DNA of 64,000 bases from Epilithonimonas arachidiradicis. GTDB taxonomy: Bacteria > Bacteroidota > Bacteroidia > Flavobacteriales > Weeksellaceae. A program made the translations under genes and the position numbers. Under the pieces are notes generated by a model. That model was not told the DNA's origin. It searched no databases and saw only the letters and a list, made by a program, of their open reading frames with translations. Location: positions 124,001 to 188,000 of the forward strand of contig NZ_RAQH01000002.1 in the NCBI RefSeq assembly GCF_003610695.1. The letters are read 5' to 3'. This document shows, one piece after another, positions 58,363 through 64,000 of the stretch (within the stretch, counting starts at the first letter, position 1; each line of letters opens with the position of its first letter).

Positions 58363-58370
58363 CAAATATA
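58363..58370 (-). promoter_or_regulatory. -7 element of MazG-like gene
   Basis: TATATTTG on the minus strand (58370 to 58363), a perfect match, 19 nt before the ATG and right at the tail of the acyl-CoA dehydrogenase terminator. Confidence 0.65.
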
Positions 58371-58372
58371 AA

Positions 58373-58397
58373 AAATGCCGTCCAAGGAGACAGCATT
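58373..58397 (-). terminator. Terminator downstream of acyl-CoA dehydrogenase
   Basis: AAATGCTGTC and GACGGCATTT (minus strand) form a stem with one mismatch, followed by TTTTAT that runs into the next promoter. Confidence 0.7.
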
Positions 58398-58407
58398 TAT
58401 TTTTATT

Positions 58408-58466
58408 AACCGCAAAAGTCACAAAAGTTTTTATGTTTGAATCTTTTGTGACTGTTACGGTTTTAT
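58408..58466. repeat. Long inverted repeat after acyl-CoA dehydrogenase
   Basis: AGTCACAAAAG and CTTTTGTGACT form a perfect inner stem, and AACCG and CGGTT an outer one. The TTTTGTGACT core recurs in altered form at 57861 (TTTTGTGACTTTGTGG). Confidence 0.6.
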
Positions 58467-58480
58467 TAGTATCAAAAATT

Positions 58481-59620
58481 CTAATCGCAAATATCTCTTC
58501 CAATCACCAATCTCTGGATTTCAGAAGTTCCTTCGCCAATGGTACATAATTTAGAATCTCTGTAGAATTTCTCAACCGGGAAATCTTTCGTATAGCCATA
58601 ACCTCCGAAGATTTGAACCGCATTATTGGAAATTCTTACACAGGCTTCGGAAGCATACAATTTGGCCATTGCACCTTCACGTGTCATTTTTTGTTTGGCA
58701 TTTTTCAAGTCAGATGCTCTTCTGATTAATAATTCTGAGGCATCAATTTCTGTTGCCATATCCGCCAACATAAAGTTTACAGCTTGGAAACTTGAAATCG
58801 ATTTTCCAAATTGATGTCTTTCCTGAGCATATTTAAGAGCCGCTTTGTAAGCACCTCTCGCAATTCCCAAACTCAAAGCAGCGATAGAAATACGACCGCC
58901 ATCTAGGATTTTCATTGCCTGTTTGAAACCGCTTCCAACTTCTCCTAATCTGTGAGAATCCGGAACACGAACATTATCGAAAATCAATTCTGCAGTTTCG
59001 GAAGCACGCATTCCTAATTTATTTTCTTTTTTACCGGAAGTGAATCCTGCCATTCCTTTTTCCAGAACAAAAGCTGTGGAATTATTTTTTGCGCCTTTTT
59101 CTCCAGTTCTTGTCATTACCACTGCAATGTCTCCGGAAATTGCGTGTGTGATAAAGTTTTTTGCACCGTTGATAATCCATTCGTCGCCGTCTTTTACAGC
59201 TGTTGTGGACATTCCGCCTGAGTCAGAACCTGTGTTATGTTCTGTTAATCCCCAAGCGCCGATAACTTTTCCGGATGCTAATTGTGGTAACCATTTTTTT
59301 CTCTGCTCCTCATTCCCGAATTCATAAATATGATTCGTACAAAGTGAATTATGAGCCGCAACAGATAATCCGATGGAAGGATCAACCTGAGAAATCTCGT
59401 CCAAAATGGTCACATATTCCTGATAACTAAGCCCAGAACCGCCATATTCTTCAGGAATTACAATTCCCATAAAACCTAATTCTCCCAATTGATGAAACAA
59501 TTCTACAGGAAAAGTCTGGCTCTCGTCCCAATCCATAATGTTTGGGCGAATATTTTTTTCAGCGAAATCTTTGGCCGTTTCGGCAATCATTTTTAAATTA
59601 TCCATCGTAGCGGTATCCAT
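58481..59620 (-). CDS. Acyl-CoA dehydrogenase
   Basis: A 379-residue flavoenzyme that introduces a trans-2,3 double bond into acyl-CoA in beta-oxidation or branched-chain amino-acid breakdown. Family features: GAWGLTEHNTGSDSGGMSTT, FSSFQAVNFMLADMATEIDA-type helix, and the catalytic Glu363 in the C-terminal IGEGTSEIQRL. The position of this Glu fits the short/medium-chain or isovaleryl-type group. It has its own promoter and terminator. Substrate chain length cannot be told from sequence alone. Confidence 0.95.
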   Translation of the reverse strand: MDTATMDNLKMIAETAKDFAEKNIRPNIMDWDESQTFPVELFHQLGELGFMGIVIPEEYGGSGLSYQEYVTILDEISQVDPSIGLSVAAHNSLCTNHIYEFGNEEQRKKWLPQLASGKVIGAWGLTEHNTGSDSGGMSTTAVKDGDEWIINGAKNFITHAISGDIAVVMTRTGEKGAKNNSTAFVLEKGMAGFTSGKKENKLGMRASETAELIFDNVRVPDSHRLGEVGSGFKQAMKILDGGRISIAALSLGIARGAYKAALKYAQERHQFGKSISSFQAVNFMLADMATEIDASELLIRRASDLKNAKQKMTREGAMAKLYASEACVRISNNAVQIFGGYGYTKDFPVEKFYRDSKLCTIGEGTSEIQRLVIGRDICD

Positions 59621-59637
59621 ATTTTTATCTTTGCTGC

Positions 59638-59667
59638 CAAATATAGAAAAATTAGGTTAAGGACAAA
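59638..59667 (-). promoter_or_regulatory. Promoter of acyl-CoA dehydrogenase
   Basis: On the minus strand TTTG (59667 to 59664), an 18-nt spacer and TATATTTG (59645 to 59638) match the Bacteroidota consensus well, 17 nt before the ATG. Confidence 0.8.
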
Positions 59668-59739
59668 TTTTTTTTAAAATTTGTTTTTTCTTCTGTAAGA
59701 ATCAAGGTTTTCATTATTTTAGCATAGAAATTTTCATCA

Positions 59740-60267
59740 ATGAATCCAAAACTGAAAACCCTGTTTTTCTTTCTCATCGGAGCATTTGCCGGAATATTGA
59801 CAATGTATCTGATTTCGAATTATAAAATCGAGAAGAGAAATAAAATCCCGACGGAAGCTGGAAATCAAAAGCCTGATGTTGTTCAATCTGAGAATAAATC
59901 CGAAACTAAATTTGATGCTGAAAAACCTTTTGAAGGAAGTTCAATAGAAGAGTTGACGAATGAAACAAAAGTTATTTCTTTCTTGAAGTCAAATCATCAA
60001 TTGCCGGATTATTATATCACAAAATCAGAAGCGAAAAGTCAAGGCTGGAATCCTTCCAAAGGTAATCTTTGCGATGTTTTGCAGGGAAAAGCCATTGGCG
60101 GAGATAAATTCAGTAATCGTGAAAAAAAATTGCCAAAAGGCGAACAATATTACGAAGCTGATGTGAATTATAATTGCGGAAACCGAGGCGCCGATCGAAT
60201 TGTCTTTACAAAAAATGGCGATGTTTGGCTCACGAAAAATCATTATAAATCGTTTGAGAAACAATAG
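59740..60267 (+). CDS. Membrane-anchored barnase-family ribonuclease
   Basis: A 175-residue protein with an N-terminal membrane helix (about 6-26, TLFFFLIGAFAGILTMYLIS), a charged linker (27-75) and a barnase domain (76-175). The alignment with Bacillus barnase is close: LPDYYITKSEA (Lys95), SNREKKLP (Arg127), the catalytic Glu139 in YYEADVNY, Arg149 and Arg153 in GNRGADRIV, and His168 in TKNHYKSF. Two extra cysteines (Cys111, Cys146) absent from barnase could form a disulfide. An RNase on the outer face of the membrane is therefore plausible, but topology is ambiguous (positive charge on both sides of the helix). A barstar gene follows. Confidence 0.9.
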   Translation: MNPKLKTLFFFLIGAFAGILTMYLISNYKIEKRNKIPTEAGNQKPDVVQSENKSETKFDAEKPFEGSSIEELTNETKVISFLKSNHQLPDYYITKSEAKSQGWNPSKGNLCDVLQGKAIGGDKFSNREKKLPKGEQYYEADVNYNCGNRGADRIVFTKNGDVWLTKNHYKSFEKQ

Positions 60268-60280
60268 TCAGAAGCTTGAG

Positions 60281-60383
60281 GTCAGAAGTCAGAAGATTTC
60301 TGATTCGGTTCTTTCAGTTTGTTCAGAATGAAATTAAAATTCAATATTAAAAAACTTCGGACATCGGTCTTCCGACTTCCGAC
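60281..60383. repeat. Inverted repeat between barnase and barstar genes
   Basis: GTCAGAAGTCAGAAG (60281-60295) and CTTCCGACTTCCGAC (60369-60383) pair except for two A-C mismatches, and the short motif GAAGTC/GACTTC is itself repeated. It separates the two genes of an otherwise compact toxin-immunity-like unit. Confidence 0.6.
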
Positions 60384-60397
60384 AAAATTATAGAAAA

Positions 60398-60685
60398 ATG
60401 AAAGAAATATATATAGATTTCGTCGACATTGGCGATTACGAAGACTTTTACGAACAACTGAAATCAAAATTAGAACTGCCGGAACGTTTTGGCGATAATC
60501 TGGATGCATTGTTTGATGTAATTTCCGGAGGATTAGAAATGCCACTTCATCTGGAATTTGTGAATATGAGCGTTGACCAATTGGAATTATTTGAAGATCT
60601 TCTGACAACTTTGGAAGATTCTGAAGATGAGGTGGAAGGCTTTACATTCAGTTATTATCTTGAACAATACGAAGATGAAGAATAA
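60398..60685 (+). CDS. Barstar-family RNase inhibitor
   Basis: A 95-residue acidic cytoplasmic protein, inhibitor of barnase-type RNases. The signature ERFGDNLDALFDVISGG places Asp36 and Asp40 at the positions of the barstar residues that block the RNase active site. The rest fits the barstar alpha/beta fold in length. It stands 130 nt downstream of the barnase-like gene and protects the host from mis-targeted enzyme. The acidic C-terminus (LEDSEDEVEGFTFSYYLEQY) runs into the GNAT gene, overlapping by 11 nt. Confidence 0.9.
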   Translation: MKEIYIDFVDIGDYEDFYEQLKSKLELPERFGDNLDALFDVISGGLEMPLHLEFVNMSVDQLELFEDLLTTLEDSEDEVEGFTFSYYLEQYEDEE

Positions 60686-61127
60686 TATCAGAAAAGCGAC
60701 TCAGGACGATTTGGTTCAGCTTTCTCAATTGTTTGATGAGTATAGAATGTTCTATCATAAAACAACTGATTTAGCCGGGGCTCAGCAATTTTTGGCCGAA
60801 AGATTGGAGAAAAACGATTCTGAGATTTTTGTAGCAGAGGATGAAGAGAAATTGGTTGGGTTCACGCAATTGTATCCGCTTTTTTCATCAACAAGAATGA
60901 AACGTTATTGGCTTTTGAATGACCTTTACGTTAATTCGAATTCCCGTGGAAAAGGGTTTTCCAAGGCTTTAATAGAAAGTGCGAAAGAGCTTTGCAAAAC
61001 TTCCAATTCTTGCGGAATGTACTTAGAAACCGGAAAAGAAAATAGGATTGGAAATCAATTATATCCAAGTGTGGGTTTCAAAAAATATGATGGAGTGAAT
61101 TTTTATGAGTGGACGATAGAATTATAA
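60675..61127 (+). CDS. GNAT-family N-acetyltransferase
   Basis: A 150-residue acetyltransferase. The fold markers are IFVAEDEEKLVGFTQLYPLF (beta strands), the acetyl-CoA motif A LNDLYVNSNSRGKGFSKALI (R-G-K-G-x-S form of the usual Q/RxxGxG/A loop) and the C-terminal GNQLYPSVGFKKYDG. ATG 60675 overlaps the barstar gene by 11 nt, so the two are translationally coupled. The substrate is unknown; whether it belongs functionally to the RNase-inhibitor unit is not shown. Confidence 0.85.
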   Translation: MKNNIRKATQDDLVQLSQLFDEYRMFYHKTTDLAGAQQFLAERLEKNDSEIFVAEDEEKLVGFTQLYPLFSSTRMKRYWLLNDLYVNSNSRGKGFSKALIESAKELCKTSNSCGMYLETGKENRIGNQLYPSVGFKKYDGVNFYEWTIEL

Positions 61128-61240
61128 ATTTAAATGTTAATTTGCATTATTTTTATTCTTGAATCTAATGAATGTATCTGCAATCAAATCAACAATTGAT
61201 TTAGATTTAGTATAATATATTTTCATAATTTATTTTTTTA

Positions 61241-61248
61241 TATCTTTA
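61241..61248 (+). promoter_or_regulatory. Near-consensus -7 element of LRR/T9SS gene
   Basis: TATCTTTA differs from TAnnTTTG only in its last base; the ATG is 11 nt further on. Confidence 0.4.
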
Positions 61249-61259
61249 GAAGAAAAACT

Positions 61260-62294
61260 ATGAAAAAACTATTTAACCTACTGTTTTTAGCATTTGTGCA
61301 TTTTGCATTCTCACAAAATATAAATTTTACGGATGCTAATTTTAAAAGCTTCTTATTAGAATCTAATTCAACTAATGGATTTGTACGTGATCTCAATAAT
61401 AATTCTATAAAGTTAGATCAAAATAATGATGGCGAAATCCAGATTTCTGAAGCAGAGAATGTATCTCTTATAAGTTTCAATGGGAGATTTAGTGATTTTA
61501 GTTATACTGTTTTTTATTTTTGGGGGCATTATGATAATCCTTTAACAATAAAAAATATTTCTTCATTAGAAGGGCTCAGTAATTTTAAGAATTTGAAAGT
61601 TTTGGACTGCGCTTATGCCAAAATAACTACAGTAGATTTTACGAATCTCAGCAAATTAGAACAGTTGATCTGTAAAAAAAATCAGATTACATCTTTTACG
61701 AATTTCCAATTTGTAAAATCACTGATTGCTTTGGATTGCTCTTATAATATATTGGAAACATTAGACCTGTCTCAATCTTCTTTGAGTATGCCCGACAGAG
61801 CGTACGTTTTGTTCAGATTTAATAATAATAACTTTAAAAGTCTAAATCTTCAAAATGGTAAAAATACGAGTTGGTGTATCCTAGCTGACTGGATGTCTTG
61901 TCCGTTTTCTAGTGAGGCTGGAAATATGTTTAGCACTTGTTGTTATCCACCCAAAATTGAAAACAATCCTAATCTCACAGATTTAAAAATAAATTGCAAC
62001 GAATTCGGATATCCGCCTTTTGCTGTAGATAATTGTGAGGTTCAAAGTACGGAAGAGATAGTTAACTTGAATGATAAAATTAAAATATCTCAAAATAAGT
62101 CTAATGGTATCCTTACTATTATGAGTTCTTTAAAAATTGACAGCTATGCAATCCTTGATATGTCTGGAAGAGTTTTGAAAAGTGAAAAAACAGATAATAA
62201 AAATATTGATATTTCTTATTTTAATAAAGGTGTTTACATCATTAAAGTTGAAACCAAACAAGGGGTTGCAAATTTAAAATTTATCAAAAATTAA
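61260..62294 (+). CDS. Secreted leucine-rich-repeat protein with T9SS sorting domain
   Basis: A 344-residue exported protein. Signal peptide about 1-18 (ending FAFSQ). Near residue 54 DQNNDGEIQISEAE looks like an EF-hand calcium loop. Residues about 90-205 carry irregular leucine-rich repeats (LEGLSNFKNLKVLDCAYAKI, LSKLEQLICKKNQI, VKSLIALDCSYNIL, FKSLNLQNGK). The region 205-255 holds many Cys (WCILADWMSCPF, FSTCCYPP). The C-terminal part (DKIKISQNKSNGILTI to GVYIIKVETKQGVANLKFIKN) is a type A T9SS sorting domain. Its role is probably adhesion or binding at the surface; unproven. Confidence 0.85.
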   Translation: MKKLFNLLFLAFVHFAFSQNINFTDANFKSFLLESNSTNGFVRDLNNNSIKLDQNNDGEIQISEAENVSLISFNGRFSDFSYTVFYFWGHYDNPLTIKNISSLEGLSNFKNLKVLDCAYAKITTVDFTNLSKLEQLICKKNQITSFTNFQFVKSLIALDCSYNILETLDLSQSSLSMPDRAYVLFRFNNNNFKSLNLQNGKNTSWCILADWMSCPFSSEAGNMFSTCCYPPKIENNPNLTDLKINCNEFGYPPFAVDNCEVQSTEEIVNLNDKIKISQNKSNGILTIMSSLKIDSYAILDMSGRVLKSEKTDNKNIDISYFNKGVYIIKVETKQGVANLKFIKN

Positions 62295-62320
62295 AATTCG
62301 ACTTAACGAAGTCGCTAACT

Positions 62321-62824
62321 ATGACAGAATTCGAAAAATATATACAACGTTACCTTGATTTAGTTCCTTCGGAACATTGGATTGAAGAAATGAAAATGGC
62401 TTCTGATGAAACTTTACAAATCTATGAGTCGCTTTCCGAGGAACAAGGTGATTACGCTTATGCGGAAGGAAAGTGGAGTTTGAAAACATTGTTGCAACAT
62501 CTTATCGATACAGAAAAAGTATTTGCTTATCGTGCACTCAGATTTTCCAGAAAAGACCAATCTTTGGTTTCGGGATTTGATGAAGAAGCTTGGGCAGATC
62601 ATTCTTATGCAGATAGAAGAACTTTAAAAAGTTTGATAAAAGAATTCAAATTAACCAGAAAATTATCAATCAAGTTCTTTAAAAATCTTCCGGAAGAAGC
62701 CCTGCAATTGATTGGAATTGTGAATGGAAATGACATCAAAGTGGAAACCATCGGGAAATTAACAGTTGGTCACAACATTCATCATTTGAATATTATTAAG
62801 GAAAGGTATTTGCCAAATTTATAA
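62321..62824 (+). CDS. DinB-fold protein (second in window)
   Basis: A 167-residue cytoplasmic four-helix protein. LKTLLQHLIDTEKVFAYRAL supplies the first His and VGHNIHHLNIIKERYL two or three more, the usual metal site of the DinB/YfiT fold. It is a different sub-branch from the DinB-fold protein at 6925 (longer, with EHWIEEMKMA at the start). The stop overlaps the start of the next gene by 1 nt (TAATG). The reaction is unknown. Confidence 0.78.
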   Translation: MTEFEKYIQRYLDLVPSEHWIEEMKMASDETLQIYESLSEEQGDYAYAEGKWSLKTLLQHLIDTEKVFAYRALRFSRKDQSLVSGFDEEAWADHSYADRRTLKSLIKEFKLTRKLSIKFFKNLPEEALQLIGIVNGNDIKVETIGKLTVGHNIHHLNIIKERYLPNL

Positions 62825-63150
62825 TGAATTTCTCAGAAGAAATATTAAATACTGCATTGGAGATGTCAATGGAATTCGGTGAGAATTGGTTGAGGCCTAT
62901 TCACGAAAGAATTCATAAAAAGTATCCTGATATTTCTTCTGAGGATTTGGATAAATTAAATTCTATTTGCAAAAAGGTTAATCAATTTGCCAATAATTAT
63001 ATTTACAAAGGCGGTTCGGTTATCAATGGAGAAATCGAATTTGTAAATTTTAATCAATTCAAAAAAGATATTTTGTTAAAATACAGTTGGATATCAGAAA
63101 ATAACTTGAGCTATTTATACAGTCAAAGTTGTTATTACGCAAGAAAATGA
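62824..63150 (+). CDS. Hypothetical protein (108 aa)
   Basis: A 108-residue soluble protein beginning MNFSEEILNTALEMSMEFGE and continuing GENWLRPIHERIHKKYPDI. It has no signal peptide, membrane helix or recognised domain; it is mostly helical, with one probable beta segment (GGSVINGEIEFVNFN). It is translationally coupled to the DinB-fold gene by a TAATG overlap. It ends 4 nt before the convergent lnt stop, with no terminator between. I do not recognise the family. Confidence 0.65.
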   Translation: MNFSEEILNTALEMSMEFGENWLRPIHERIHKKYPDISSEDLDKLNSICKKVNQFANNYIYKGGSVINGEIEFVNFNQFKKDILLKYSWISENNLSYLYSQSCYYARK

Positions 63151-63154
63151 TTTC

Positions 63155-64000
63155 CTATTTTTTCCTACTCAAATACTTTCTCCCGGGAATAAAAAGTAGC
63201 AACGCACCAATTACGAAAAGACAAATTCTGGAAAGAAAATCGCCGCTTTTGGTATAAAACGTTTCTTTGTCAATCAGATTGACTTTTGCGGTTAATGCGC
63301 CTTTTGCACCGTAAGGTAATTCGTCTACAATATCGCCTCGGGAATTGATGTGCGCACTTGTTCCACTATTCGCTGCTCTTGCAATTTCTCGTCTGGTTTC
63401 TATCGCACGAAGCTTTGCATAAACCAGCAATTGCTTATGACCTTGCGAATAGCCCCACCAAGAATCGTTGGTTATAATGGTTAAAAGATTGGCTCCTTTC
63501 TTGACATAACCAGTCACGAATTCTCCATAAATACTTTCGTAGCAAATGATTGGCGCAATTACAGATTTGTTGTAAGGATTGGCAAAAACTTTTCGTTCGT
63601 TGGAAATTCCAAGAGAGCGCGTTGTTCCGCCTAAATCCAACATTGCATCGCCTAAAATTGGCTTAAAAACTTTGATGTAAGGAAAAATCTCAACGCCGGG
63701 AACGAGCATTGCTTTATGGTAAACTTCGGGTTGTTGATTCGGGATAATTTGGATTGCAGAATTATACTCGTCCAGCCAAATGCCTTGTCTGTCAAGAAAA
63801 CTCGCTGTTGATGGTTTTTCTTCGTCTTCTCTATAAACATAATAGCTGGAAATTCCGCCAGAGAAAACAGATTTCGGATGTTGGGAAAGGAATCCTTTGA
63901 TATTATTAATCAACAAACTATTATTAAAACCTCTTTCGCTGAAACCTCCAATTCCCGGGAGTGAAGTTTCCGGTGCAAGATATAAATCGATTTTTGATTT
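63155..64000 (-). CDS. lnt: Apolipoprotein N-acyltransferase, partial (5' end outside window)
   Basis: The C-terminal nitrilase half of Lnt, which transfers a third acyl chain to lipoproteins in the inner membrane. The frame is open to the right edge. The catalytic Glu lies in LAPETSLPG, the Lys in VYHKAMLVPGVE and the Cys in APIICYESIYGEF; DSWWGYSQGHKQ and RREIARAANSGTSAHIN follow, and a last membrane helix (LSRICLFVIGALLLFIP) ends in a basic tail. The transmembrane N-terminal half is missing only because of the window edge. Confidence 0.95.
   Translation of the reverse strand, partial: KSKIDLYLAPETSLPGIGGFSERGFNNSLLINNIKGFLSQHPKSVFSGGISSYYVYREDEEKPSTASFLDRQGIWLDEYNSAIQIIPNQQPEVYHKAMLVPGVEIFPYIKVFKPILGDAMLDLGGTTRSLGISNERKVFANPYNKSVIAPIICYESIYGEFVTGYVKKGANLLTIITNDSWWGYSQGHKQLLVYAKLRAIETRREIARAANSGTSAHINSRGDIVDELPYGAKGALTAKVNLIDKETFYTKSGDFLSRICLFVIGALLLFIPGRKYLSRKK

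Noticed and set aside
62297-62312. Small hairpin (GACTT...AAGTC) before the second DinB-fold gene
   Set aside because: The 5-bp stem is too weak and lacks a T-run to be called a terminator.
1-64000. tRNA or rRNA genes
   Set aside because: No stretch with a tRNA-like cloverleaf or conserved rRNA sequence was recognised; the gene-free gaps are short and AT-rich or repeat-filled.

Overview
The window comes from a Bacteroidota chromosome, most likely a Flavobacteriia member of the Chryseobacterium group (Weeksellaceae). The evidence is low GC, SusC/SusD pairs, five secreted proteins with type IX secretion (T9SS) C-terminal sorting domains, an IPExxxVDY-type protein, an ATP synthase cluster lacking atpD and atpC, and many exact copies of the Bacteroidota -7 promoter element TAnnTTTG with short mRNA leaders. 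The genus is inferred from general resemblance and was not tested by a search. No rRNA, tRNA or CRISPR array was recognised.

Layout. 1-1.9 kb: the 3' part of a subtilisin-like T9SS protease. 1.9-6.1 kb (minus): acpP-fabF-rnc-IPExxxVDY-pyk operon. 6.2-9 kb: folE, a DinB-fold gene, cysS. 9-15.5 kb: envelope and secreted proteins plus a large malQ. 15.5-20 kb: ferritin and two DUF3857/transglutaminase-like proteins, the second lacking catalytic Cys and His. 20-20.3 kb: four tandem 43-nt repeats. 20.3-24.3 kb (minus): an AddA/RecB-like helicase-nuclease and rnhB. 24.4-34.4 kb: a small secreted protein and two SusC/SusD nutrient-uptake pairs. 34.5-35.8 kb: ffh. 36.3-42 kb: atpZ-like gene, a membrane protein, atpB-E-F-H-A-G. 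42.3-43.9 kb: CNNM/CorC-like membrane protein and clpS. 44-46.7 kb: umuC-like polymerase divergent from an S24/LexA-like regulator plus alkB. 46.9-51.3 kb: three secreted peptidases. 51.4-54.8 kb (minus): thrS-infC-rpmI-rplT. 54.9-59.6 kb (minus): two paralogous stress-type proteins, a 59-aa protein, a DUF4230 protein, a thioredoxin-like lipoprotein, a MazG-like protein and an acyl-CoA dehydrogenase. 59.7-61.1 kb: barnase-like RNase, barstar and GNAT genes. 61.3-64 kb: an LRR/T9SS protein, a DinB-fold gene, a hypothetical gene and a truncated lnt.

How the genes work together. Most of the window is housekeeping: lipid synthesis, translation, ATP synthase, SRP. Accessory interest lies in four places: (i) the membrane-anchored barnase homologue with its barstar and a GNAT gene; (ii) a damage-response-like cassette (umuC // S24 regulator-alkB) with palindromes at both start codons, each just downstream of a perfect -7 element; (iii) the pair of transglutaminase-like proteins of which one looks catalytically dead; (iv) two SusCD pairs with no neighbouring hydrolase. 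Non-coding structure is also rich: a strong hairpin just after atpE, alternative hairpins between atpA and atpG, an internal terminator plus promoter inside the infC-rpmI gap, several inverted or dispersed repeats, three genes that appear to begin with TTG, and a possible AUA start for infC.
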